64,000 bases of DNA, taken from contig JAQMWT010000125.1 in NCBI GenBank assembly GCA_029834535.1, forward strand, positions 1 through 64,000, in the 5' to 3' direction. Numbering within the stretch: the first letter of the stretch is position 1; each line of letters begins with the position of its first letter. The translations under genes were made by a program, and so were the position numbers. Source of the DNA: Chrysophaeum taylorii (lineage: Eukaryota; Sar; Pelagophyceae; Pelagomonadales; Pelagomonadaceae). The notes beneath the pieces were generated by a model. It was not told the origin of the DNA and did no database searches. It was given only the letters and a program-made list of their open reading frames with translations. Below are positions 1-12,600 of the stretch, in pieces.

Positions 1-181
1 ATAGAAAATTCCATTTAGGGTTAGGACCCCCCCCCCTTAACCTCACACTCACACTAAACAACCCAAAATCGCTGTGTCGAACACCGTGCTGCTCTTTGTG
101 TCGTTAGAGGACAGGACGAAAGGCAGCACTACCACTGCCACCATTCTCTACCAGAGGCACAGTGATTTTTACTGTTCTCTA
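1..181 (+). repeat. Left LTR (edge cut by window)
   Basis: This stretch matches 8081-8265 almost base for base, including a poly-C run and the shared end CTGTTCTCTA. The repeat probably starts about 5 bp before the window, because the right copy is preceded by TGGAG. Confidence 0.8.
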
Positions 182-645
182 GGTTTGGACCCAGTCCGGT
201 ACTGGTAGAGAAACGTCCTCCGAAAGACATCGATCTCGATCGACGTCTCGGACAAAGACTCAGGATTTCCAGGCAAGAGCAATCTCCTGAAGTTCCTGAA
301 AGTTTTAAGACCGTAGTCAAGTCTCATCGCTTGCTACTGGTGAAAAAGTGTGAAAAGTGTGAAAGGCAACCAACAACGCGCAAAACGCAACCCCAAAACG
401 ATGGCGACTCACGACCCACAAGTCCCGAGTCTGGAAGTAGCGACGCAATTCGCTACACAACAAGCTCTCTGGCACCAGCTCAAAGCTAATTTGCAACAGC
501 TCAAAGCTAATTTCTTAGATCAACTCGCCGCCGATAACGCTGCCTTAAAGCCAAAATCGCCGCTGATTACGCCGCTGAGTACGCTGATCTCAGAGCCAAA
601 ATCACCGCCGCAATCGAAGCTCAAGACGAGCAACTTGATCAAGAC

Positions 646-2688
646 GTGCAACTCGATCAAGACGAGCAATTTGAACAAGCTCCCCAACCAGCTGTTCTTA
701 CAGCAACTCCCCTCAAGCAAAAGCAAACTTCTCATAAAGTCGCGACCCAAGACCTGATCATCTCGATGGTCACCCCCCCTCCTACTGTTCAAAACGTTCT
801 CGAACACGAACAGAACCCACCTCCTGCCGACAACTTCACTGGATGTCAAACACCCCACGGCAAAGTCTCAGACCCCACTGCCTTCCCTCCGGACCCAGGC
901 ATAGCCAAGGTTACTCCACAACCTGGCACACCCCACATTCACGAGGACACTCCACCTTGTTCGAATATCGCACCAGCAATGTTGAACACTCCACCACCAC
1001 TCAACAATAATCTCTTCACTCCACCAACCCCACCGGAGCCTCCACCTCCTTCACTGGAGCCTAACTCCCCACTATCGGCGACTCCCACTTCACCATCTAT
1101 TCAAGTTCCCCAACATCCTCGTCAACCCCCTCGCCGCACCACTCATCCCCTTCCTGACGATCATGCCACCTACGGCCATGACGGCCCCGGCACCGTCATC
1201 CCTGACCAAGCCCCCACCGCGGCTCAAGCTCCTGCCGCCCCACCGTCGGATTCTCCTGTCCGATATCCATCATCTTCCGCAAGTCACTCTCCACAGGACT
1301 TTCATCTCCATCCACAAGACCATGCCACCTACGGCCACGACGGCCCCGGCACTTCCATTCCTACCCCAGCTCCTTCCGCGGCTCAAGCTACTGCCGCCCA
1401 ACCATCGGACCCTCCTGACAGACCTTCATCACCTTTCGAAAGTCGCTGTTCCCCCGATTTGCATCTCCACCCGCGTGACTACGCATTCCACGACTACGAC
1501 CATTCCTCCGTCTCCACCCAAGCAAAAACCCACCTCCTTTCTCAAAGTTCCAATGCACCTCCGTCTGCGCTCCAACGCGAGTTGGCCACCACTCAGGCTG
1601 CATTCCGCTCCCAAACCGCTGACTTGGCCGCAACCAAGGCCATGCTCATTCGCAAGGACGACGCTTTGTCCTCCACAGCCGCCAAACTCACCATCACCGA
1701 CGCCGCCCTGGCTTTCGCCACTGCCCAGCTCGCCATCCAAGCCGACGAACTGGTCTCCACCCGCGCGGAACTCCATCTCACCCACACCCAGTTCAAGGCA
1801 CTCGAAACTGCCCACGCTGACATCCGCAACTCCCACTTTGAAACCAACGCCGTCCTCCACACCATTCTCACCTCACTAGATGCCACCCACCCCATCAACG
1901 ATGCTGCATCGCATCTTTCACCTCCTTTCCCCATCCACAACCAACCTTCATCCCCTTCCGAACCAACCTTCAGTGCCTCTCCCCAGACTCTCCCCGAGTA
2001 TCATCACCACCTCCACGGATGCCCCGGACCTGGTTCTCCTGGTTCACCACCCACTCCGTCTCTCTGTTCTCAACCCCCCGCCATCTCTGGCCCCTCCTCC
2101 TCTGCCAAATCACTCTTCGCCTCTCTGGCACCCCCTGAACCCCTTTGCACCCGCTCGCCTTCTCAGCCACCTGGTTCATCCCAACTCGACCACATCCCCG
2201 CGTCCGAGTTGCGAGGGCGTACATCCAACACCGGCGACCGTACCACTACCACCAGCGACGATCACCACGTGCAAAGTCCCACCAAGAAACAAGATCACCA
2301 ACATCAAGAGTCGACAAGTTCCGAACTATCAAAAGACAGCTCTTTGCCTGATGCTCATGCTCACCATCATGCTGCCAAAACATGCGCAAGGGCTCCTCCT
2401 CTCTTCGGGCACAACGGCCCGCGAAGCAATCTTGTCGAAGAAACACCGAGCCATCTCGTTCCCACTTTCGACAAGTCAAAGAACAAGACACCTCGAGATG
2501 TTCCCGAGTATTATGCCTACATCGACTATGGCAACCACACCCAAGAACCTAAGGCTCCGCCGTATTCTATGCCCCAGGCACAAGAGCCGCAGGCCACTGA
2601 CAACATCCCCTCGGATTCAGCCCCGTGGTATGATGCATACAGCGAAGAAGCAAGACCCACTTCACTAGTCTCGAAGATGGTCTCCTAG
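646..2688 (+). mobile_element. Gag-like Pro-rich coiled-coil frame of the LTR element
   Basis: A long open frame sits where Gag is expected. The first half is rich in Pro, Thr, Ser and His with repeated HATYGHDGPGT-type segments around 1160 and 1320. A stretch at about 1570-1840 has heptad-like Ala/Leu/Thr spacing (QLAIQADELVSTRAEL) typical of a coiled coil. No CCHC zinc knuckle is visible. The Gag assignment rests on position and coiled coil, not on a recognised domain. Confidence 0.45.
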
Positions 2689-2739
2689 ACCATTCCAGAT
2701 CAGCCGCCTGATCCAAGCACCATAACCAATGCACCAGCA

Positions 2740-5700
2740 ATGCCGTATCCGCAAGGACAAGACACGCTGTCAACGGTCCCACGGTCAACATACTCGCAGG
2801 CATTCACCGCACCTGCAGGTATCAGCTCAGATTCACCAGGCTCTCCCGCCTTGTTCGATATCTCTCGATCAGCAGCTCCCGATCACTTTGAAGCTGGTTC
2901 CGCCTCGCCGCCTCCTCTCCCCGAAGACAGGCGCGCACTGCCGCTCACCGGCGCTCGCTGCTGCACCCACCATCCATCTTCTCGGCCGGATGCACTGGAT
3001 GACACTGCTCAGCAGGTTGCGTGGACCCATCTGCGATCACCATTTCACGATTATGATGTCTTCGCACGAGCACCAGCCGCAGCACATGATCACCCGCTCC
3101 ACAACCTTCAGTCAGAGGACGCAATCCTTTCGGCTGCCGATCCTTATGTCTCACCGCGACCAAGCTTCTGGAAAGCTTTCCCCATGGCTGCAGCAATAGA
3201 CAAAGATTTCGAGAGTTCTGAACGACCCGATCAGCCGCAAACTATGCACGATTCCATTGCGACCACTTCGGTCCTTTATGTCCCCTTGCATAGCTCTCTT
3301 CTGGACGCCACACGCTTGCGCTGCCTCTGGAAAATCGACGTTGCGCTCACAGGAAACATTCTCCGCGCACTATGCACAGACTCGCTTAAACTGAACCACT
3401 TCTGTAAGCATTTTCGCATCACTGGAATGTACGACAGACGTCCCACGCCAGCTGACGGCTCCAACACAAACATGCACCCAAGTCACCTACGTTGCCTCCC
3501 TCAAAAGCGTCTTATCGCTCAGCACGTCACTCCTCATTTGAGGACGCATGTCACATGCTCGCACCTTCGAATGCTCTACACGCCTAAGGGCAACCCTGGT
3601 CACTACGGCACTCACTGCTCTGGTCGCAGAATCTCCGCTATTGAGGATGCACCCAGCAGGACTGACCCTTACATCGCCCTTGGTTCTACTGCACTCTCCT
3701 TCGGCGACCCCTCTTTTCGAATTCCCGCACTGGACCCCAAGCATTCCAGGCCGTATACTCTCCACCACGGTATCTCAACTCACGCGCCATCCACCCTACC
3801 TTGCAGACAGGTCAGCCGCGAGCCACACCCCTTTTTGCACTGACTTCGGATCACCCGCATCACGCGCTTTTGCTCTTGGAGCATGACACGCTTTCCGATG
3901 CTCTCCGCGTCACCGCCTCTAACACCACGACATTCGTCATTTCCACCGACACTCCGCGCCGCAACGTATCTCACGACCTTCAGATCACCAACATAGGTCG
4001 CTCGCGCCCGCACCACGTCGCGCACGCCTTACGAGGGCGTATTTCAATTGGTGACCTCACAGGTCTATCGATGCATTTTCCGACGTCCGACTTTGAACTT
4101 ACGAGTCACTTTAAGGCAATCCCCAATGCCAAGACGTCTGAAGCTGCGCAATCATGTCTCTGGAACTCCAAAGCCACAGAAACTGCCAGACAAGAGAGCA
4201 CTCGGCTCTCAACAGCTGCTAAACAGCTACATGTAGTCTCGCACATAGCAACGAGTACTATCTCGCAGTCTCTATTGGACGACAAGACGAAAGATAAGAC
4301 CACAACGGCCAGCTACACCAGCCAGCTCATTGATGTAGCAGATGAGACAACGCAAACCAACTGCACAGCACGGTTCCAGACTATGCAGACGATGCTCAGG
4401 TCCAACGCTCAATTACTCGACCACGCACACGTTCTGTCACCTGACCTTGCCCTGCTACTGGCTCCTGTCTCATTCATAGCTGATGCACGCCATCCGATGG
4501 ACCAGTCCTTCAGATATGTCCCGCTCGCAGAAGCACCACCAAAGGACACAAAGGTACATCATGAAGACACAGGTAAGCGCACCACGATCACGCGCACAAG
4601 CTCATTGCGCCTATCCGATCACGACGAGACGAAGCTACAGCTTTGCTTGTTCCCTTCGCCTCTGGAAGACAAGGGCCACCTTTCAACCTCCCCAGGCACC
4701 TGACCCTTCCCTGTCGCTGCACTCCGTATTAGCACAGACGATCTCGCCTCCCTGCATGACTGCAGATCAGGCACAAGCCAATGTCAGCACTCTGCAGAGT
4801 TATGCGCACCCGCTGGAATCTTACCAGCACGGCTACCTCAGCCAGTCAAGTCACTGCACCACCTCGGTCTCCCCTGACACCAGGTCGACGTATCGCTCAT
4901 TCGCGACCACCTCAAGTCATCTAATGGACGACTATGATCTCGAGCATGAACTCATTGCAACGCTTGAGTCATACCCAAGAAGGAATCCTACTTTGGAGTC
5001 ACCTCAACCACTCCCACAGGAACTTTGGCCACAAGACGCCACCCATGTGCTCGTGGTTTATCCATTGGTTTCCTCCAAAGCTTTTGACTGCAGCAGAGAC
5101 ACAATGCACCTTCCCATAGAGACACAATGCACCCTTCCCATGCGACTATAACCGCATTCTCGTTTGGGACACAAGCATTTACTTCATGTCATTTGTTTAC
5201 GCCCATAGTACCGCGACACACGGCAACCAAGATAGTTCCACCCTCATCTCTGAGCGCTATCCCCGACATGCTGCTCCCGGCACTACTAGCCAGTCCCACC
5301 ACGTCTGATTCAGCTCCCATCGCTTTGTATGACGTCATATGTCATATTCCGATTAAAGCCCAGACACCGCACAGGCTCCTATGCACTCGCGACGGCACGC
5401 TCACCGCCCCTCTCGGTTTAGACTACGGACATTGCGCCATACCCATGGTACACTCACAGTCAACTGATACGCACGCTCGCTTGTCGCACAGTACGATGCC
5501 CGAACACCTTTTGATTCAAGATACGCAGAACACTGTCGTCTCAGCCACCGCTGAAGCGCCTCCTCCGACCGCCGCCCGGCTCTGCAATCGTTTCGCAATC
5601 ATGGTCTCTCCGTCTCACCGGCAATTCGAAGATTTCACCCACTTCGAATTCCGAGGGCGTATTAGTTTTCCACCGACGACAAGATTCGTTTCGATTCGTA

Positions 5701-7700
5701 TCAGTCATGCCTCCTATGGCTACTCTGGCTACATCGGAACTCAATTCAAGGCACGTACGAAAGTCCCTCTTTCTAAGGACCTCTGTCACACGCCAAGACC
5801 TGATGAGCATTCGTCGTTCCTCCCCGCTTCAACGCGACTCCCGACGACCAAATCCCCGACGATTTGTGATGACAATAAGTTCCGTCATAAATGCAATTCA
5901 GAGCCTCCCACGCTCTTCCGTCAGTCTCTTGCAGGTCACACCTATCAAGATTTAGCATTCCACCCTCGCTCGATTTTATCCTGCATGCTGCCATTTGCAA
6001 ACGAAGTTCTGAAAGCCACACGTCGCAGTTATCGCTAGTCTCGCGCAATAAATGCCCGCCACCAAATGATAGCCGCACGCAGAGTCCTTTGCTCACCTCT
6101 TTTCACGTCCCTCCCAGCACCATGCTTGACGTTGAAGCTCTGCACCACTATGGTTCGGTTACAACACAACTTCACGCGAAATCCTCGTCCAGTTCTGACC
6201 ATATCTCGCATCTGTCGACATTGCTATCAGGATCATGCTTCGGACACAGCTCAGACTGCACTAGCGTATTACGCTCTTATGACGCACCCGGTTCGCTCCT
6301 CTCCGTTCACACTGCAGGTTCCATCTTGCAGAACTCTGAGCCCAACAGCCGCCATTGCGATTCGCACCCAGTCGACGCTTTCCGTAGCACCCACGAGGAT
6401 AACCCCCAATCTCCACAGGTTGGACACGCGCTCTGCTCTCAGCATTCCACCGAATCTCACTGCCGCACACCTCTAGCCCCACGCAGTTGTGTTACGAATC
6501 AAGGGAAGTTAACTGCCATGCCCATCTACTTCTTCATTCCCACACACTCGCTGCTAGTCACAGTATCGCATGACTCACTATCGGACAGTTCGCGCATTAT
6601 GGACAGGACCTCACATCATGTTCATTCTTCGGACATCCCCCGCCCACAGATTAATCCTCTCTTGAAACATACGCACCCTACACGTTGTATACTGTACAGC
6701 TCTCGCATATCGACACCACCCTTCTGTCGAATGTCTCACCTTTCTGTCACTGCACGATTCACCAGGGATGCACCACGCTCTCTCGCGTTTGTACATCAAA
6801 GGAAGTTTGATTCTGGTGAAAACGACTCCGGACATGAAGTGAATACTGGATCCGTCGATCGTCACAGTTCAGGATTACTTTATCGAATAGAACACGAAAG
6901 ATGCGACTTTGACCATACCTTCGAAGTCAACTCTCCCCCTGGCACGGACAATATCCTCAAGCAGTCCATCTCCTCCAGGTATTTTCTTCTGTTGCCCGAC
7001 TCTTCTGCATTTTCTGCACAGGGCACCGACTCTTCAGCACAGGACACACGCCTGTATCCACCATCATACGCGATACACTCGCAAACCTCAGTCTCCGCCC
7101 AATCATCTTTCGATGATAGCCACTGGCGACTTACACGAGACTACAACCCCAAATCTACAGCAAATTTATAGTTTTCAAATTTATGGCCAACCCCAGACAG
7201 CTTTATCTCGATATCCTCATCGCACTACGATTATCCGCATATTACTTTACACGCTCATAGCCTAACTTCAGCTGTCCCACGCAACACTCAGGACGACAGC
7301 TTCGACACGCATGTGACAGGCAATTCTGGTTCTCTCATCTTCCTGGAACAGCTCCGCCTTACTCGCTCTCATTACAACGATTACCTTACCATGTCGAAAC
7401 CGATTTGGTTAAATGGTCATATCTCTTCATGGGATAACGCTGGCGCTCCGTCACATCGTCAAACCTTTATTAGCCCAACATTAGTCACGATAGACTCTCA
7501 TCCCTACGGCCACTCTCACTATTCGCCTTTCGATCAACCATTGGTCTGCTGCACAATTCCCGACTACCTGACCCATGATCCCTCCTGTTGTTATTCGTTA
7601 GACCACCCGTTCTACTCCGATGATCCCCCAGCCACTTAGGATTTATCCACCGGCACGCACCGTCCCCTATCTCATTAGCCACTGAACAAGATGATGATCT
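2740..7700 (+). mobile_element. LTR element interior, no recognisable domains
   Basis: The plus strand is poor in stop codons and carries successive overlapping open frames of 200-430 codons in changing frames. All are rich in Ser, His, Thr and Arg. None shows polymerase, integrase or protease motifs. The stretch after about 7780 is pyrimidine-rich and leads to the right LTR. The reading is a decayed or non-coding filler region of the element. Confidence 0.4.
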
Positions 7701-8075
7701 GATCTCTCGAACAGAATTCGCCATACTTCACCATTAGCCTACCTAGCATTTTCCTCCACGTATCCTCTTAGCATCTTCCTCCACTTTTCTTCTTCCTTAC
7801 GATCGATGCTTTTTCTTTTCTTTGATCATCCACCTCTTCTTGCAATATCCTTTTCCTTTTGCTTCCCCTCTCAACCTATTCTTCGTCCAACTTCGCGCTC
7901 TTTCTCCTTTCTCACTCACACTCACCTGCGCTCACCCTCTCCTCTATCTCTCTCATGCACTTCGCACACTTTCCTTCAACGCCTCCTCACAACTCAACGT
8001 CTATTTGTCTCTGGCCAGACATTTGTTTTGTTTGTCCCAGATTTCGCTCATCACCGAGTTCAATCTGCGAGGGCG

Positions 8076-8265
8076 TGGAGATAGAAAATCCCATTTAGGG
8101 TTTGGACACCCCCCCCCCCCTACACCTCACACTCACACTAAACAACCCAAAATCGCTGTGTCGAACACCGTGCTGCTCTTCGTGTCGTTAGAGGACAGGA
8201 CGAAAGGCAACACTACCACTGCCGCCATTCTCTACCAGAGGCATAGTGATTTTTACTGTTCTCTA
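8076..8265 (+). repeat. Right LTR
   Basis: This is the partner of the repeat at the window start. It follows the purine-rich GCGAGGGCG tract and begins TGGAGATAG if the usual TG start applies. It ends at CTCTA where similarity to the left copy stops. Confidence 0.75.
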
Positions 8266-8370
8266 CTCGCATAAAAAGTTTTCACATTCACCTCGGCGGG
8301 CTTCGCCCCCCGGATCCCCCACTTCGAACCCCCCGTGACAAATGACCTCCGTGTCTACTTGAACAAAGGC

Positions 8371-8395
8371 TTAACTAACTAACTAACTAACTAAC
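8371..8395 (-). repeat. (GTTA)n tail, probably the LINE 3' tail
   Basis: Six TAAC units on the plus strand lie just beyond the 3' side of the minus-strand LINE remnant. Short tandem repeats are common at LINE 3' ends, so this may mark its terminus. Confidence 0.5.
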
Positions 8396-8399
8396 TTTT

Positions 8400-9160
8400 T
8401 AACTTCGGACCTCTCCCGGGCATGGGAGCCAGGCTGGGCCGGCAGGATGGGCCGGCAGGACCCGGTCCAGGATCACAGAGCAAAATCACACAGTTGGGGG
8501 TAGAGGCGAGGGATGAAAAGGCGTTGATGGCGGACCGCCACTACGCGCGGTCTTGTGCGAGGTCGTGCCACGAGTCGAAGGGGATGTCGCATTTCCGGAG
8601 TGCCTTGGCGAGCGTCCTCCCGTACGTCATCTGCGGAGCCCCCGGTGGGCGCTTGGAGCGGACCCAAGACGAGAGCATCTTGCGAGGGAGTCGGGAGAAG
8701 GGCATGCGGGCGACGTGACCGGGCCAGCGGAGCTGGCGGCGCGTGACGTAGACGTCGATAGACTCGAGGCCGAGGCGCCGCAGCAGGATCTCCGTTGAGA
8801 TGTGGTGGAGCCAGGTGTGCTTCCGGGTCACACGACACATGACGCAGGCGCACTGCGCGTGGAAACACCGCAGCCGGCGGAACAGGACGTCGGTGAGGCA
8901 CCACGATTCCGCACCGTGAAGGAGGATGGCCAGGACGAGCGAGACATAGACGAGGCGCTTGGCGCGAGCAGAGACGGACTTCGAGGCGAAGATGCCCTCA
9001 AGGCACCGAAGGCCTGAGACGCCTTCTTGATCCGCGCGTCGACGTCTGAGTCGTCGCGGCAGTCGCGCGAGAGGACCGAGCCGAGGTACTTAAACTGGTC
9101 GACGACCGGTATGAAGCGGCCGCGCCCGAGCTCGGTCCGAGAGGTCCGAACCGCCAAATA
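8400..9160 (-). mobile_element. LINE (non-LTR retrotransposon) 3' fragment, decayed
   Basis: On the minus strand, 9157-9000 reads FKYLGSVLSRDCRDDSDVD...KKASQAFGAL, and 8840-8541 reads CRVTRKHTWLHHISTE...RRQLRWPGHVARMP...WHDLAQDRA. These are hallmark sequences from the end of LINE reverse-transcriptase ORFs (the YLG block, then the RW.GHV.RM block). The two parts lie in different frames; one frameshift near 9000 separates them. An in-frame TAG follows QDRA, after which WRSAIN continues. The catalytic RT core and endonuclease are absent, so this is a 5'-truncated dead copy. A short tandem repeat lies downstream. Confidence 0.85.
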
Positions 9161-9608
9161 ATCAAGATTTTAGCTCCCGGAAAGCCGGGTACTTATGCCT
9201 CGATTCCTTACGAATTCCTGCACTGGCCTTACCCTCAACACAAAGCACCAAAAACCAATACACAATAGCACTGTAGTACTAGCAGTAGACCTTTAGAAAG
9301 TCTCTTAGAAGTCCACTATTAAAAACCCTTGTTCGAACCTTGACAATAAACAGAAAACAAGACTTGGTCTGGTTATCAGAGGGCCGCCAGAAGGGCCCTG
9401 CGGCAAATAAACTCCTAAACTATGACCCGACCCTTTAACGGCGGGTGGCATGACGTCAAATCCTTGGCCAGATTGACGTGACGAATTGTTTGTGCACACG
9501 TCTGCCGTTTGAACCTTGAGTGAAGTGTCACAACAGAATTTTTAGCATACATCCTTTCGCCGCATCCCTCTGCCTGGAACGTCGTGAGTGGGCAAGAACG
9601 TAAGAGGC
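9161..9608. other. Intergenic, upstream of the receptor-PARP gene
   Basis: This is AT-richer than the flanking genes and has no convincing gene. It should contain the promoter of the PARP-receptor gene; I do not see a clear TATA box. A GTG codon at 9588 extends the frame but is not a eukaryotic start. Confidence 0.4.
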
Positions 9609-12600
9609 ATGACTCTTGTTTCGTTGCTCTTGTTGTGCCTCGGCGCCCGAGCCTACGACATCGAGGTGGTCGTGTCGTCGGCCGTCCGCGGCGCGCACTA
9701 TCCCATCGCACAGAACGGTTCGGAGTGTTCGCTGGAGGCGTACGAAAGGTCGCCGTGTGAGTGCGATGGGGGTGTGGCACGGCGCGCGGCGGCCATCGCC
9801 GCACGGCGCGAAGAGGCATTGTTGGAGGGCAAAGATGCCGTGGTGGCGTTCGACATGGGCGGGTGGTTTTTCGGGTCGGGGCTGTTTCACCCTACGTTTG
9901 GCGACGCCGCGGCGAACGAGCTGTATCGCAGTCTCAATTTCCAGGCGCGAGGCCTCAACCCTCGCGATTTCGCTGCCGGGGTAACCGCGGACGAGCCGAC
10001 TGGTGGCAAAGCGCTCGCGGAGCACCTGGCGAGTACCGGGTCCGTGGCGATCGCCTCAAACCTTGACCTGACAGACGATCCATACTTAAATACGTCGCAC
10101 GTCCGGAAATTTTCCGTGTTCACGTTGTTTGATGATGTGAGGATGGGCGTATATCACATGATCGACGGCTTCGAGCTCGAGAACGTCTCGCCGCACTACG
10201 CCGCGCGTACTATCGGGTATGAGCGCGCTGTGTCGTTCGCGCTGTCCGAGATGACTGTTTCGGTTGGCATACCGGATGTTCACGTCATCATGGTCTCCAG
10301 CATCTCCGATGCTACGCTCGAGGGGATCGTCGCGAGAGCCGACGACGACACGTTGTTCTTTGTCGACGACGATTATCTCAGAGATCAACAAATCACCTAC
10401 TCGTTTGCCCTCAACTTCGTCCTCCCTGACTTAATTTTTCTCGACGGCACTTCGGAGATTGGACAGAGCTATGCCGAAGAAGACCGTCTTCAAACTTTCG
10501 AAAACTGGGCGCTCAACAAGGTCGGGTTCGCGGTTACGGACTCCAGGCCGAGGGGTGTTGCGCTCATGAACATGACCATGTCCTTCAACTCGGTGGGGCA
10601 GTACCAGCCCGATACCTCAAGCCGTGGCGTAATTGAATTGAATTGCGAATCGCCGGAAGACACGTCGATCCGCGAGGAGCTCGACGACCTTAAAGCAACT
10701 GTGGATCAAACTTTGGCGGATCCTGTGTTGGGGCACGTCGGTTACTTGACTTCGACCCTCGACGCCACCCAACTCATCCAGGACGCGGACTGCACGACGC
10801 TCTTGACCTCAGAAACTCCGTTGTGCGGCTGCGAGGTCGCCGAGTGCCAGGCCGGCGATTTTGTCGCGGATGCTCTCAGGTGGTACGCGGACGCCGATGT
10901 TGCATTTGTCGCCGCCGGAGCGCTGGGCGCCTCCCTCGGGAACGGTGCGGTCACCAAAGCCGACATCATCAACCTCGTGCCCGATTTGGGCGACGAGATC
11001 GTCGTGCTCAGGAACGTCCTCGGAAGGTCTATCCGCGAAGCTTTGCAGCGTTCGATCGAACGTCTCGACGTCGAGGCACCTCACATCGACGACGATGATG
11101 ACGACGACTACTCGTCCGACTCGCTGTCGCTGGATGTCTACAATGGTCGTTACTTCCTCCAGGTGTCATCGTCGGTGGAGACCACGTGGTTCTTTTTGTC
11201 TGAAGTCCCCACGATCGACAACAACATCCTCATTGATGGTATCGAGCTCGATGACAACCGCAACTACTCGGTCGCGGGCTCCTGTCGACTTTTCACTAAC
11301 ATGGACGACACCGGCTCCATCTACGCTGACATCTTCGAGGATGCCGACGTTGTCGAGCTCGGAGTCGCGCACTGGAGTGCCGTCTCGGCCTACATGCAGA
11401 CGTTCTATCCGACCGAAGACATCGCACTCGATGCTACCACCGCTTACAACATCGCGGGTGGCTTTTCCAACTCGACGGTCCCTGCGCGCATATCTCAGGA
11501 GTCTGATGAATTCATCAAGGTCCACGTCGCAGTGCTGTGCGGGGGGTCAATCGTTCGCCGTGAGCAATGCGATCATGCCCTGAACGCAATCGCTCTCTTG
11601 AACGACCGCGATGGCTCGTTGTATAACCAACTCGTTCCGAACGTCAGGCTCGTCGCGCACGATGTTGCGGTCGGTTGCGTCGAGGGCAGGGCGTTCGACG
11701 GCTTGGTCGCGCTCGCGTCGACTTTGGACGGAGAGCCAATCTCGCTGGTCATTCCGACGTGCTCGGACGACGTGGCCGCGGTCTCCTCGACCGACGCTCT
11801 GGCGGCGTTCGCGGCACAAACGGGCCAATCCGAACCATACGTGGTCGTCACTCCCGAGGCGACATCCCCGTCGTTTAGTGACGAAGTCACGTATCCGTAC
11901 CTCGTGCGCGTCGCCACCTCCAAAACCGAAGTGGGCGCCGCGATGTCTAAATTTGCCGAGTCGTACTGGGCGCGGATAATCGTCGTGCACGACGACACGC
12001 GGTGGAGCCAGGAGGGTGCTCAGGCGTTCGTCGACAAATTTCGCTCGGACGAGCACTTCATTCTCGGTGGCGGCATCTGCATCTCGGGGGCCAACTACAC
12101 CTGCGGGGCCACGACCAAGATTGGCGGGGAGAACGTGGGCGTCGCGTTCTCGCTCGAGGCGTTCGACGCGGGCGACGTCACGGGTACCGACATCCTCGAA
12201 TCGGTCGCGTCTCTCGGGTCCAACATCGTCTTCATAGCAACGTACCCGCGCGTCCAGGAGCAGATCTATGCGGCCTCGTACAAGACGGGGCTAATGCATG
12301 GCGCAGGCTATGGCTGGCTTAACTTCTACCCGTCGGAAGACGCGTTCTTCGACTCGGCGGGGAACGTCGAGCTCGACGCAATCTTCGGTCACGAGGGTGC
12401 GGTCGGATTCATCGAACATATGCCGGTGTATGCCGATGGGCAAGAGACTGAGTTGTACATCGATGCGTGGGTTCCCAGGGCCAGCGTCGAGGCGTGTACG
12501 GACCGATCTATCGTGGCTGGGACGTCGTTGATATACGAAGACGGCCAGCTCGCCGAGTACGGCGAGGCGAGCGAGAACGACTTCGTCTACGTCTCCGCAG

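Larger units (their letters stand above)
1..8265 (+). mobile_element. LTR retrotransposon, fossil, apparently non-autonomous
   Basis: Direct repeats of at least 181 bp bound about 8 kb. The copies at 1-181 and 8076/8081-8265 differ by roughly eight substitutions and a C-run length change, about 95 percent identity, so the insertion is fairly young. A purine-rich GAGGGCG tract abuts the right repeat, as a polypurine tract should. The interior has a Pro-rich, coiled-coil Gag-like frame near its 5' end. I find no reverse transcriptase, RNase H, integrase or protease motif, so this looks like a non-autonomous element, or one whose polymerase is beyond recognition; the interior appears broken in several places. 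The left edge is cut by the window start by perhaps 5 bp. Family (Copia or Gypsy) cannot be assigned. Confidence 0.75.

Noticed and set aside
9588-9608. Seven-codon extension of the PARP-receptor frame
   Set aside because: It begins with GTG, not ATG, and would bury the signal peptide start at 9609.
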